This document shows positions 18,637 to 27,881 of a stretch of DNA of 64,000 bases, piece after piece (within the stretch, counting starts at the first letter, position 1; every line of letters starts with the position of its first letter). The stretch is from Parasedimentitalea marina (GTDB taxonomy: Bacteria; Pseudomonadota; Alphaproteobacteria; Rhodobacterales; Rhodobacteraceae): positions 2,666,001 through 2,730,000 of the forward strand of contig NZ_CP033219.1 of the NCBI RefSeq assembly GCF_004006175.1. The letters are read 5' to 3'. Below the pieces are notes generated by a model. That model saw only the letters and a list, made by a program, of their open reading frames with translations. It had not been told where the DNA came from and did not search any database. The position numbers were made by a program, and so were the translations under genes.

Positions 18637-19536
18637 ATGCGTACGTTTGATTGGGAACTCCTGCCACATTTTCTTGCCGTTGCTCGCGCGGGTAGTTTGC
18701 GGAACGCAGCAGAAATGGTCGGTGCCAGCTACGGCACTGTCAATCGAAGTATTCAGGCGCTGGAATCCAGCTATGGCGTGAGATTGTTTCACAGGTCCCA
18801 ACGGGGCTTTTCGTTGACCGAATTCGGAGAAGCTCTGTTGCCGATGGCAGAAGAGGCTGAACAAAAAATATTCGCCGCGCGCAAACGGGTTGAAGGGCTT
18901 GATCGTAGCGAGGCAGGCAAAATACGGTTCTCGCTGACACCAACGCTTGCTTACGACATTGTGGCACCGATTGTTGCGCGCTTTAGTGATCAATTTCCTG
19001 AGATCGATATTGAGATGAGACTGACTTCCGAAGTCGAATCGATCACCAATGATAAAACCGACATATCGCTGCGTGCCGCCCACGAGGTGACCGAAGATGT
19101 GGTCGCGCGTAAACTGTTCCAGCTAGAGATTGGCGTTTATGCCAGCAAAGATTACCTTAAACAGAAGGTCCCCATAGCGGGGCAAGGCGGAACGGGTCTC
19201 ACATGGATTGGCACTCCGACGAAGGGTGCCCCTGAAAGCTGGACGCAACGCTCGCCTTTTCCGAGTGCAACGCTGCGCCACGAGGTATCGGATGGACAGA
19301 TGAGAATGCGCCTCGTGAACCTGTCTGTCGGCATGTCACATATGTCAACCCTCTTTGAGCCCGTTTTTCCAAACCTTCGCAGGGTGCCGGGAACGGAGTT
19401 GTCCCCCGGTCCTTGGCTATGGTTGCTCCTCCACTCAGACTTAAGAAGAACAGTGCGCGTCCGGCGTTTTGTCGACTTTCTGACGGAAGAAATGCGAGCC
19501 TTGCACAAGACGGGAAAGCACGGCCCATTCAGCTAA
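18637..19536 (+). CDS. LysR-family transcriptional regulator
   Basis: This 299-residue regulator has an N-terminal winged helix (LPHFLAVARAGSLRNAAEMV...VNRSIQALESSYGVRLFHRSQRGFSLTEFG). The LysR substrate-binding domain starts near 90 (GKIRFSLTPTLAYDIVAPIV). ATG 18637 follows AGGTGG and gives the usual start close to the helix-turn-helix; 18619 would add six residues. It is divergent from cytochrome b561, the classical LysR arrangement. The ligand is unknown. Confidence 0.9.
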   Translation: MRTFDWELLPHFLAVARAGSLRNAAEMVGASYGTVNRSIQALESSYGVRLFHRSQRGFSLTEFGEALLPMAEEAEQKIFAARKRVEGLDRSEAGKIRFSLTPTLAYDIVAPIVARFSDQFPEIDIEMRLTSEVESITNDKTDISLRAAHEVTEDVVARKLFQLEIGVYASKDYLKQKVPIAGQGGTGLTWIGTPTKGAPESWTQRSPFPSATLRHEVSDGQMRMRLVNLSVGMSHMSTLFEPVFPNLRRVPGTELSPGPWLWLLLHSDLRRTVRVRRFVDFLTEEMRALHKTGKHGPFS

Positions 19537-19619
19537 CGTTTGCACGCCCATGTTCAGTGAACACTTAAAGCAAAGCGAGATTGGAGGGGCACCACAATTA
19601 AGTGCGGAAGGTGCATTTC

Positions 19620-19680
19620 TGTCCATAGCCGCCGTTGGTGACAAACCCGTCTAACGGCCGGTTCCAGCCCAAAGCAGACC
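19620..19680 (+). repeat. dispersed intergenic repeat, short form
   Basis: Only the blocks CCATAGCCGCCGTTGGTGA and CCCGTCTAACGGCCGGTTCC are present, between the ends of the LysR gene and the convergent kinase gene. Confidence 0.75.
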
Positions 19681-19838
19681 AGTTGCCTAGTACATATCAA
19701 CTGGTCTGGTCATGCAGAAAGGCCGGCGAACGAACGTTTTCTGAAGTCGATAAAGACGGCAGCTTTGAGTCGAAATTGGTTGTTCACAACAGCGCCAGCT
19801 TTCAATTTATCCGTCACAATCACAGTTGCGAAGGATAC

Positions 19839-22082
19839 TTAAGAAGGATGAATTTTCATCATTTGAGATCCGCTTTTATCGACATCACCACTAACTTCAG
19901 CCACTGCGCTCAAGAGAGCTTTTCTTCGAAACGGTTTGCGCAAGAATGAGGTGCATGAATCCCATGATGGAGATAAATCTGTCGGAAAGTTCGAATGACC
20001 TGATGTGAAGATGCCCTTTAAATCCGGATCTAAAGACTTAGCATGCTTAAATAACTCATGCCCTTGTAGGTTGCCCGGCATGGCAACATCTGTAATCAAT
20101 AGGTCAAATTTCTGACTCTTTGAAAAAATTTCTGCTGCTTCATCGCCGCTCTTTGCAATCAGAACTTCAAACCCAGATTGAGTAAGAAAAGTTGCCATTT
20201 TTGCAAGTAGCACCGGCTCATCTTCGACCAACAGAATACTGCGTGTACTGGCCCTACCTTTTTCCACAACCTCTTGATTGCGGCGCTCGGCATTCCGTTC
20301 GCTATGAAACACCCTATAGTAGAGCGTGAATGTCGTGCCCTCGTTGACCACACTATTGACTGTTACATGACCGCCAAACTGTTTGGTGAAGCTCATTACC
20401 ATTGCCAAGCCTAGCCCAGTACCTACCCCTGCCGATTTTGTTGTGAAGAAAGGATCGAAAATTTTTGCAATTTTTGACTTGGGTATTCCCGATCCAGTGT
20501 CCTGTACGCTAACCGACACATATTCTCCCGGTGAAATACCTTGATCGACAAGCTCTCTGTCTGCTGTACCCACGCAGATATTACGAGCCGAGATTGTTAT
20601 TCTTCCCCCATCATCCATCGCATCCCTGGCGTTGATGATCAGGTTAAGAAGAGTTGTGACAGCTATGCTTTCATCGGCACTTATTCTCCAAATACTGCTG
20701 GGTATGTCATCGAAGACTTCAATATTGTCGGGAAGCACCCGCCTGACCCATCGCAATATACTATTGGCAACATCATGGTAATTAACCGATTTAACTTGAA
20801 CATCTTCAGCATGTGAAAACGAGAGCATATTCTGGGTCAGATCCGCCCCTCGTTCAGCAGCTTCCAGTACAACATCAATTTCCTTTAAATGAGTTGCGTC
20901 TTCGATAATCTCTTGTAGGAACTCCAACTGGAACATGATGACGGCTAGGATGTTGTTAAAGTCATGCGCGATGCCTCCGGCGAGGTTTCCAACCAATTCC
21001 ATTTTCTGGGTTTGACGCAGTTTTTCTTCTAGAAAATTGATCCGGCTGACGTCTTGAACGACGACATCAACAATGGCGGTCTCTGACTCATCTGTCCACC
21101 GAACCTGAAAAGCCCGGCGAAGTTTTCGAGTTTCAAACTTTTCAGTTTCAATTTCAATGACTTCTTCATATTGAGCGTTCCCGCCCCTTTCATGAAAGTT
21201 CTCCAACGTCATGCAACTGACCTTGATCACCCCCTCCCAAAGAGTGGCGATCTGTTCAGTATTCTCTCCCTGGTGGCCGACACCGTGAAGGTCCGAGAAG
21301 TTCTCGTCAAACGATACGATTTCGCGACTTTCAGGATTAACAATACAGCTGGCCAGCCCTGTAATCCGCACTGCGTTTTGCAACCTAATTTGGGCATCAC
21401 CTGCACGTTTTTCTTCGGTAATGTAATTCTCTCGGAGACCGTTAAATGAGTCTAGCAGTATTGCAATTTCATGAGGCGGATCATCGACTGAAACATAGAG
21501 TTCGTTAATGCGACCACGCGTAGACCTGATTTGGTGAGATATTTCCGCCATCGGTCGGATAAATTCCCGCCAGATCAATGCCAGTATCAAGGCACCCACC
21601 GCCAATATTCCAACCGCCAGAATCGATACTTCCTGAAGTAGTAACCGCGGTTGCGTCAGGCTATTTTCTTGAATGCGCCGCCCAAATCGGATCATTCCAA
21701 AATCTTCTGAGCTATGCGCATCAGGAGAACGAAGGGGTAGTTCATTTACCAACAGTCCGTCTTCTTCAATCGCCTCACCGACGATCAGATTGAACCCCGC
21801 TTGGTCCCGCACTTCGATCCAGGCATAGCTATCAATAGCAACCAAGTTCCTTACAGTCTCGGCAACTGAATCTCGATCCAAACTCCACAGTTGGTTTTGT
21901 ATCGTTTTCGCGATCAGCTCGTTATCGTTACTGAAGCTCTCTTTGGAGTTTTCAATTCGACGACTGGAATCGAAATACAAAATAATCAGTATCGACACCG
22001 TCGCTAATAAAGCGATGGGAACAATCACCAGAAAAACCGACCTAAAGAAAATCGATTTTCTTTTTAAAAATGTCACAGCCAA
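19839..22082 (-). CDS. hybrid sensor histidine kinase with C-terminal receiver
   Basis: This 747-residue membrane kinase has spans at about 13-36 and 155-177 around a periplasmic region of about 115 residues. A linker and PAS-like segment (about 235-350) follow. His373 lies in the GGIAHDFNN phospho-box. ATPase motifs are NLIINARDAM, DTGSGIP and GTGLGLAMV. The receiver from about 615 has LLVEDEP and Asp665 (ITDVAMPG). It lies 65 bp downstream of a periplasmic amino-acid-type binding protein on the same strand, suggesting that the binding protein supplies the signal. The response partner is not in the window. Confidence 0.92.
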   Translation of the reverse strand: MAVTFLKRKSIFFRSVFLVIVPIALLATVSILIILYFDSSRRIENSKESFSNDNELIAKTIQNQLWSLDRDSVAETVRNLVAIDSYAWIEVRDQAGFNLIVGEAIEEDGLLVNELPLRSPDAHSSEDFGMIRFGRRIQENSLTQPRLLLQEVSILAVGILAVGALILALIWREFIRPMAEISHQIRSTRGRINELYVSVDDPPHEIAILLDSFNGLRENYITEEKRAGDAQIRLQNAVRITGLASCIVNPESREIVSFDENFSDLHGVGHQGENTEQIATLWEGVIKVSCMTLENFHERGGNAQYEEVIEIETEKFETRKLRRAFQVRWTDESETAIVDVVVQDVSRINFLEEKLRQTQKMELVGNLAGGIAHDFNNILAVIMFQLEFLQEIIEDATHLKEIDVVLEAAERGADLTQNMLSFSHAEDVQVKSVNYHDVANSILRWVRRVLPDNIEVFDDIPSSIWRISADESIAVTTLLNLIINARDAMDDGGRITISARNICVGTADRELVDQGISPGEYVSVSVQDTGSGIPKSKIAKIFDPFFTTKSAGVGTGLGLAMVMSFTKQFGGHVTVNSVVNEGTTFTLYYRVFHSERNAERRNQEVVEKGRASTRSILLVEDEPVLLAKMATFLTQSGFEVLIAKSGDEAAEIFSKSQKFDLLITDVAMPGNLQGHELFKHAKSLDPDLKGIFTSGHSNFPTDLSPSWDSCTSFLRKPFRRKALLSAVAEVSGDVDKSGSQMMKIHPS

Positions 22083-22147
22083 TTTCTAACGCCCCAATTT
22101 ATAGGCGAAAATGACCTCTATGATTATGGTGAATCTCTTCATTTTCG

Positions 22148-22924
22148 TCACTCCCAGTCCATCACGCTGTACTTGGAAAGGATCTCATCTAACTCACCCG
22201 AGCGCCTCATCTTGTTCAGAGTTTCGTCAAAAATAAGGGCATATTCTTTTGAAAAAGGGCTATTGGGTGTGAATCCAATATAGAAAGGCACCTGCGTTAA
22301 ACAGCCAGCATTTTCCAGTTTTTCACTGGCTTCCGCATTGTTTAAGAAAAACTCAGTGATCAATCTGTCCTGAACGATTGCATCGACTCTGCCCAGTCTG
22401 ACAAGGCCAACTAATCGTTCCATCATTCCAATTTCACTGCCCGTCAGCGAAATTTTATTCTCGGGCTTGCTCTCAAAAAACGCATCTAATTCCCCATAGG
22501 AATAACCGGAAACAGTGCCGATAACAATTTCTGACAAGTCATCTATTTTAGTATACTTCCAAGTGGCACCGTCTTTTACAAAAAAACAGTTTTGTGTTTT
22601 TCCAATTGGCTCTTCTGGAAATACAAGACTCGGGGCTTCGTCTTGATATAATCCGACCAGTGCATCAACGGTTCCCTGTTCGACCATGTTAATTTGTCTG
22701 AGGAAGGGAGCGGATCTGTAAGTAATTGAGTGCCCCATCTTTTCGAATACTTTATTGACGATCTCCACGCTAAAACCGGGAGTTTCAACGTTAACGACGC
22801 CAGATTCTTCGAAAATATATGGTCTCCAGTCTCCCGTTGCGAATACCAGTTCTTCCGAAATTAGAGAACTAGGCACTGCGCACATAAATCCCAGAAACAT
22901 ACTCGAGCTGAGTGTTTTCAGCAT
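22148..22924 (-). CDS. periplasmic solute-binding protein (family 3)
   Basis: This SBP_bac_3 protein binds small polar ligands in the periplasm. ATG 22924 is preceded by GAGGAG at 8 bases and begins a signal peptide (MLKTLSSSMFLGFMCAVPSS). The 258-residue chain shows VFATGDWRPYIFEE, a GFSVEIVNKVFEKMG helix, a DALVGLY element, and GRVDAIVQDR. There is no ABC permease or ATPase nearby; the next gene is a sensor kinase, so a signalling role is more likely than transport. Confidence 0.88.
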   Translation of the reverse strand: MLKTLSSSMFLGFMCAVPSSLISEELVFATGDWRPYIFEESGVVNVETPGFSVEIVNKVFEKMGHSITYRSAPFLRQINMVEQGTVDALVGLYQDEAPSLVFPEEPIGKTQNCFFVKDGATWKYTKIDDLSEIVIGTVSGYSYGELDAFFESKPENKISLTGSEIGMMERLVGLVRLGRVDAIVQDRLITEFFLNNAEASEKLENAGCLTQVPFYIGFTPNSPFSKEYALIFDETLNKMRRSGELDEILSKYSVMDWE

Positions 22925-23660
22925 AACTATCGCTCCTCGAAACGCTGAATTTATCAACAGGCCGTTTAGCAGTTCCACCACGCGAGATTAGGAAATAGCA
23001 ATTGGCGACCAGAGGATCATTACGTAGCTCAGTATCTTCGTAAGTCTAACGTAAAATCGGACCTACCCATCGAACCAAACATCGCGAAATGGGTTCTTGG
23101 ATTTCTTTCAAGCCAATGAACTAAAAGGTCAGATCAGTTCAATGATCGGAAAGGGCTTTAGTCGTCTGTGTCACAAGATTTCTTGAATACCTTCAAAGGG
23201 ACACACTACGCCGTCGTCGTATTGCCCATTCGGTCGTTTGTGGCTCAATTTGTCACTGCGTTGCAGCGATTTTTTCTTCCGGTAGTCGTGTCCAAATTAT
23301 TTTTTTGAAGGTCGACCTCCGGAGGCCATCACAAGGAAAAATATGAACCCCACTCTTGTAGCAACAGGGAAGTCCGCTTTTGGGTGAAGCGGTCATTCAC
23401 CGCAATCTCAATTAGGATCAGCTATGGGCCGATCGCACCCAGGCTAGCATATAGTGATCCCGACTTTGCAAAGTCCGCTCCCTGCGCATTGCTGCCATTG
23501 GTGCTGGTTACGTCTAATGGCCGGTCCCAGCCCTTCTACGACATTCACGCTGAGTGCAGCATGACGCGGTATATGGGGAACTAAGTGCGGCGAGCCACCA
23601 TTCGCTGCGACAGGTGCCAAAATCTGCTGAGCGGGGGCGAGTTCAATGCAGTCTTGAAAT
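22925..23660 (+). repeat. gene-free spacer with dispersed repeat (about 23455-23625)
   Basis: No gene is supported. The repeat part reads ACTTTGCAAAGTCCGCTCC, TGCGCATTGCTGCCATTGG, CGTCTAATGGCC, CCCTTCTACGACATTCACG, GCAGCATGACGCGGTATAT, ending with CATTCGCTGCGAC. This is one of the most complete examples in the window. A CCTCCGGAGG palindrome near 23315 has no following T run. Confidence 0.75.
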
Positions 23661-23662
23661 GT

Positions 23663-24157
23663 TTAGGGACGCGGAAAATAGAGATCATGTAAGACCCCAA
23701 GCATGAGAGCAACACCAAGGATGAACCCGCCCAAAATGATCGGGAGGAAGACACCGCTGAGAAAACTCATGCCCTCAATGCGTGTTCGAAGATTAGTTTT
23801 CCGAACCTGAAACACAGGGGCTTTAGGTTTGAGAGCTAGTGGATGTAAATGGTGCGCCAAGCAGTGGGCGGTTGTCGTGAACAGTTGATAAACGATAAGG
23901 CTACCCACGATAGTATAGGTCCAAAATCCGGCGTCATGGGTTTTGATGACGAAGATATATATGATGAATAAAAGGGCCAATACGCCGACTGTTAACGTGT
24001 AACCAATGTGGGACAACGGAATTATTTCAACGCTGTTGTCACAAGTGTTACATTGATATCTGATCACTGAATTGTAGCGATCCCATGTTTTCGATACAGC
24101 CTTCATTCTAGCGGTGTCACTACAGGTACACTGTCTATCTTGGCAGTTGGGATGCAT
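23663..24157 (-). CDS. small membrane protein with N-terminal cysteine cluster
   Basis: Unrecognised protein of 164 residues. The N-terminus is rich in cysteine (CQDRQCTC, then CNTC), suggesting a small zinc-ribbon-like knuckle. Two hydrophobic segments follow (about 60-80 and 85-105), then a histidine-rich HCLAHHLHPL loop and a C-terminal span. ATG 24157 has AAGGA 7 bases upstream; an earlier in-frame ATG at 24184 lies inside the upstream gene. It follows the next listed gene by 16 bp and is probably co-transcribed with it. Confidence 0.65.
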   Translation of the reverse strand: MHPNCQDRQCTCSDTARMKAVSKTWDRYNSVIRYQCNTCDNSVEIIPLSHIGYTLTVGVLALLFIIYIFVIKTHDAGFWTYTIVGSLIVYQLFTTTAHCLAHHLHPLALKPKAPVFQVRKTNLRTRIEGMSFLSGVFLPIILGGFILGVALMLGVLHDLYFPRP

Positions 24158-24173
24158 GGCTGTGTCCTTATTC

Positions 24174-24410
24174 CTAAACCGCATTGGACCTTTGGGTGAT
24201 TTTGCACCGTTTGCGGTGCTGCAGGCCCGTAACTAAGGCCCAAAGCCATACTATCAGCCACAGTATTAATCCGAAAAACGCTAGAAAAACGGTGCGAACC
24301 AGAATGAAAGCCGCAAGCGAAAGGGTGAGCTGAATGAAGCTGTTAAAGAATTTCTTCATCAGCAGAGAGCCCAGACCGGGAATCATCAAATTGCAAATAA
24401 TCCCGATCAA
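24174..24410 (-). CDS. small hydrophobic membrane protein
   Basis: This 78-residue protein has two or three hydrophobic segments. It begins GIICNLMIPGLGSLLMKKF and ends in a basic tail (LQHRKRCKITQRS). The N-terminal GLGSLLMKK pattern recalls short TM2-like bacterial membrane proteins, but the assignment is tentative. It forms a two-gene unit with the cysteine-cluster membrane protein. Confidence 0.55.
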   Translation of the reverse strand: MIGIICNLMIPGLGSLLMKKFFNSFIQLTLSLAAFILVRTVFLAFFGLILWLIVWLWALVTGLQHRKRCKITQRSNAV

Positions 24411-24630
24411 CCCAATAGCCTCTCTTGGAGCTTCAGCCCACTAAACCCCAAGCTCAGATCCATTGGCTCTAGATGATCGTGGATTTTTTTACAGTTAACT
24501 TATAGTAAACGTGGAGCCGGGAATATTAGGACATTTGCACTAAGGACGTGTCCAGTATCGTTGGCTTCGTTTTAGCACAGGAATAGCTTTAACAGTCGGT
24601 AAGTATTGGAGGGTGGAAAAGAGATTTGAT

Positions 24631-25251
24631 ATGACGAAAGACATGATCATTGTTGCCGACGACCACCCAATTTTCCGCGAGGGAATGACGAGGATCATTC
24701 GTCGCGTCCTGCCAGGGACGATCCTGGAAGCGGCCGAATTTGGATCTCTCTTGAGCCACATAGAAGATGACAACCATCCGACCCTTCTAATTTTGGATTT
24801 GGTTTTTCCAGGTTTTGACGGGGCAAATTCCGTCGGGCATCTGCGGCAAAAATGTTCGCAATCTGCAATCATCGTGGTCTCGATGAACGAAGACCCAAAA
24901 ATAGCGCGCTCAATGTTAGCGGCGGGGGCAAATGGGTATATTTCAAAATCGGTCCTTCCTGAGCAAATTCAAAAAGCCATCGCAGATGTTTTGGACGGCG
25001 AGGTTGTCATGCTGCTAGAAGCTCAGCCAGAAAACGACCTCGAAAAACCGGACGTCACCTTGGGTCTGTCGCCCCGCCATATCGACCTACTAGTACGCCT
25101 TGGTCAGGGCAAATCCAATAAAGAGATTGCCAGAGAACTCGATATTTCGCCTTTCACCGTGCGGGCACATATGTCTGCCCTCTTCAAAAAACTGGATGTC
25201 TCAACCCGGGCAAGTGCCGCTGCAATTGCTGCGCTCAATGGATTGGTCTAA
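24631..25251 (+). CDS. NarL/FixJ-family response regulator
   Basis: This 206-residue regulator has a receiver with acidic pair ADDH, phospho-acceptor Asp56 (LILDLVFPG) and Lys in ISKSVLP. The C-terminal LuxR-type helix-turn-helix reads LSPRHIDLLVRLGQGKSNKEIARELDISPFTVRAHMSALFKKL. ATG 24631 places the receiver at the normal distance; an upstream start at 24613 adds six residues. It is convergent with a hybrid kinase gene ending 16 bp away, its likely partner. Confidence 0.93.
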   Translation: MTKDMIIVADDHPIFREGMTRIIRRVLPGTILEAAEFGSLLSHIEDDNHPTLLILDLVFPGFDGANSVGHLRQKCSQSAIIVVSMNEDPKIARSMLAAGANGYISKSVLPEQIQKAIADVLDGEVVMLLEAQPENDLEKPDVTLGLSPRHIDLLVRLGQGKSNKEIARELDISPFTVRAHMSALFKKLDVSTRASAAAIAALNGLV

Positions 25252-25267
25252 GTGGGGAATAGGCCGT

Positions 25268-26998
25268 TTACCGCATCGCCAAAAGCGTTGAGCGCAACTC
25301 ACGAGGTGAAACAGGTTTGAGAAGTGTCCAGTGCCCGGCCGTCTTGGCGGAGAATTCAAGTTCGGGCGTTAAGGTTCCAGAGATGATAAGCGTCGGGATT
25401 TTTTGGTCGTAATGCTCGATAATTTTCTGTGCCAGCTCAAGACCGTTGTTCTCGATGTTCAGGTGCATATCGCTGATCACCACGTCCGGTGCAGTTTTGG
25501 GGAAGCTCAGTGAATGCGGCTCGATTGCAACGACCTCATAGTTCCACTTTAATAATAGCAACTGCAATCCCGCAAGTATCTGCGGGTTGTCATCTATTAC
25601 CATAATCGTCTGGTTTTTCGGTTGAGCATGGGCGCCTGAAACTATGCTCTGTTCCAGATCGATCGGCTTGTCGACAACCTTCAGGTCGCACAGCGCAAGA
25701 TGGGAACCACGGCTTTCTATTGATTGCAGTTCAATCGAAAAATCCAAAAGTTTCGCCGTTCTGGCGACAATCGCCAACCCAAGGCCAAGCCCTTCTACGC
25801 GATTTGGTCCCTCCGGATTGCCGCGCTCAAACTCACAAAAGACCCGTGATTGCAACTCTTCAGACATGCCAGAACCCTGGTCTAGAACTTCCACTGAAAC
25901 ACAATCGTGGCGCCGACGTACTCCAACCAAAACCCGTTTCCCTCTTGAGTAATTAACGGCGTTGAAAACTAGATTTTGCAAAATAGAAGTCAACAATGCC
26001 TTGTCTGTTTCGACCCATACAGAGGTAGCAACATGCGCTAATTCCGTTTTGTGCTCCCTCGCTTCGGGTCGAGCCTGACGCACCACTTGCTCGATGACAT
26101 CGTTGAGTTCAAAGACACTAATGTCCTCTTGAATGGCGCCGGTTTCAAGCGAGGTGATATTAAGCAATGATTTGAAGAGATTGGCTAAATTGTCAACTGA
26201 GGTATCTATGGTGTCGAGTATTTTCCTACCCTCTTCATTTATAGATTGGTCTCGCAAGCATTCAGAGAGCAAACCAATTGCATGGATGGGTTGGCGCAAA
26301 TCATGATTAGCTTGGACGAGAAATTGTGTCTTAGCCAAATTGGCTGCGTTTGCCTCTTGTGCTGCGCGCTCAAACTTCTGCGCAAGATCCAAATTTTCTA
26401 CCTTTGTCGCGAGATAATCAGAGAGCTCTTCACTGGTATCATTGGCCAGCCGACACAGCATACCCATGAAAATCAACACCAAAATCCCAAGCAGGATGTA
26501 GTCTCCTCCCAACATGAAAATGCGCAGAGCAAGTAGGCCCGTGAAAGGGATGACATAAACATAAAATGAGAACCGAAAAATCCCCAAGGAGCGTGAGGCC
26601 GAGGCACAGGCACCAGCAACAATGGCCATTTGAATAGAAAAATGAGCGGGGTTTTCAACATCCAGACCAAGAGCGACAAACAGTCCCCAACTTAAACCCA
26701 CAACGGCAAAAAGCCTATGCAGACGTATTTGCCATGCGGAAAGATCAAAATCAGTAGTCGATGTTTTTGGCACGGATTTCGTGAGCTGGTGAAGCAAAAT
26801 GGGGGTTCCAAAGATCTCCCATGTCGCCCAAACGACCAGCACAAAAACGGGTAAAACATCCCACGCCAGATAGGTCAGAACTATAAATGACGCGATATGA
26901 CCGAAATAGATCTTAGCAGGTGCACGTGCAAAAAGTTTTGCCCGGTCCTCGGTGTAATCACTGGGGGGAATGCGCAATATTGCCAAATGGGTCTCCAA
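25268..26998 (-). CDS. hybrid sensor histidine kinase with receiver
   Basis: This 576-residue protein starts with about six predicted membrane spans (35-205), a coiled coil, then His232 in ANHDLRQPIHAIG. This is the HisKA variant common in NarL-partnered hybrid kinases. ATPase motifs include NLVFNAVNYSRG, VLDQGSGM and GLGLGLAIV. The C-terminal receiver has MVIDDNP and Asp510 (ISDMHLN). It is convergent with the response regulator at 24631, so the pair probably forms one pathway. No periplasmic sensor domain is seen; sensing is likely within the membrane. Confidence 0.92.
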   Translation of the reverse strand: METHLAILRIPPSDYTEDRAKLFARAPAKIYFGHIASFIVLTYLAWDVLPVFVLVVWATWEIFGTPILLHQLTKSVPKTSTTDFDLSAWQIRLHRLFAVVGLSWGLFVALGLDVENPAHFSIQMAIVAGACASASRSLGIFRFSFYVYVIPFTGLLALRIFMLGGDYILLGILVLIFMGMLCRLANDTSEELSDYLATKVENLDLAQKFERAAQEANAANLAKTQFLVQANHDLRQPIHAIGLLSECLRDQSINEEGRKILDTIDTSVDNLANLFKSLLNITSLETGAIQEDISVFELNDVIEQVVRQARPEAREHKTELAHVATSVWVETDKALLTSILQNLVFNAVNYSRGKRVLVGVRRRHDCVSVEVLDQGSGMSEELQSRVFCEFERGNPEGPNRVEGLGLGLAIVARTAKLLDFSIELQSIESRGSHLALCDLKVVDKPIDLEQSIVSGAHAQPKNQTIMVIDDNPQILAGLQLLLLKWNYEVVAIEPHSLSFPKTAPDVVISDMHLNIENNGLELAQKIIEHYDQKIPTLIISGTLTPELEFSAKTAGHWTLLKPVSPRELRSTLLAMR

Positions 26999-27124
26999 TC
27001 CAGAGCGCCATCCTACTTGGGTAGGCCTTCAAGGCAACTAGTACATTTACCCTAATATGTTGGTCGACAAATTCGTCGTAGGAACGTGTCAGCGAGCCTC
27101 TGAAAGAGAAAAGAAAGATCCAAT

Positions 27125-27463
27125 ATGTCAAACTCAATTAGAACAAAGACAAACGCAATAATGGTTGCATCCGCCTTGGCTATTGGCGGTGTGTTTGCAG
27201 CGAGTGCAGCAAGTGCACAAGGGGATTTGTACTATATGCATAACGCAAGCGCCTTTTATGTTTGGTCAGACCTTCCTAGATGTGAAATCGATTTGGCGCG
27301 CAGTGGCAACACATGTGTTTCCTGGGGAAGCAGCAAATGTGGACGCAAAGTTTGGGCCACTGTGGCGACCACAAACGTTGCACGTGATAAGTTGGGGCGC
27401 AATGACGCCGTGGTTTTGAGGCATACCAACGGCAATTCCGAATTTTGTAGACTAGAACCATGA
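27125..27463 (+). CDS. small exported protein
   Basis: This 112-residue protein has a long signal peptide (to about ASAASAQ, residue 36). The short mature domain, about 76 residues, has four cysteines (RCEIDL, TCVSWG, KCGRKV, FCRLEP). It is not recognised. It is the first of three genes for exported proteins; its stop overlaps the next ATG by 4 bp. Confidence 0.7.
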   Translation: MSNSIRTKTNAIMVASALAIGGVFAASAASAQGDLYYMHNASAFYVWSDLPRCEIDLARSGNTCVSWGSSKCGRKVWATVATTNVARDKLGRNDAVVLRHTNGNSEFCRLEP

Positions 27464-27873
27464 TCAGCTTATCGTCAATAAGGTCGGCCGCGGTTTTGGC
27501 GTTGACACTGCTCGCAACACAGTCCGCTACAGCAGGATGTGCCTTTTCAAAGGCACCTGCTGCAGGCGAATATGGTGGATTTACATTTTATCGAGGCTTG
27601 ATGCACCAAAAAGACCCAGAGACAGGCAAGACCTTGGATGCAAATCGAGCCGTCACTGTCGGGCATATCTCAGATTGTGCACAGGTCTGTCTGAACGATC
27701 CAGCCTGTACGGGCGTTACCTACCGACGTACAACGGTAGGGCAATGCCTGACCTACGCTGGGTATGATTTTGAAACTGGTCGTCCTATGGGATTGGCCAT
27801 TTCGTACTCGTCCGAAATCAAAGCAACCTCGGCACTCGTTCGCGCTTGGTTTCAAGGTCCGACATGCCAATAG
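27460..27873 (+). CDS. exported PAN/Apple-like domain protein
   Basis: This 137-residue protein has a signal peptide (LALTLLATQSATAG) and one compact domain with cysteines in the PAN/Apple order: CAFSKAP, DCAQVCLNDPACTGVTYR and QCLTYAG. The FTFYRGLMHQ opening is also typical. PAN domains bind carbohydrates or proteins outside the cell. ATG 27460 overlaps the previous stop and the next gene starts 8 bp later, so the three exported proteins are one operon. Confidence 0.75.
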   Translation: MISLSSIRSAAVLALTLLATQSATAGCAFSKAPAAGEYGGFTFYRGLMHQKDPETGKTLDANRAVTVGHISDCAQVCLNDPACTGVTYRRTTVGQCLTYAGYDFETGRPMGLAISYSSEIKATSALVRAWFQGPTCQ

Positions 27874-27881
27874 GATCATCT

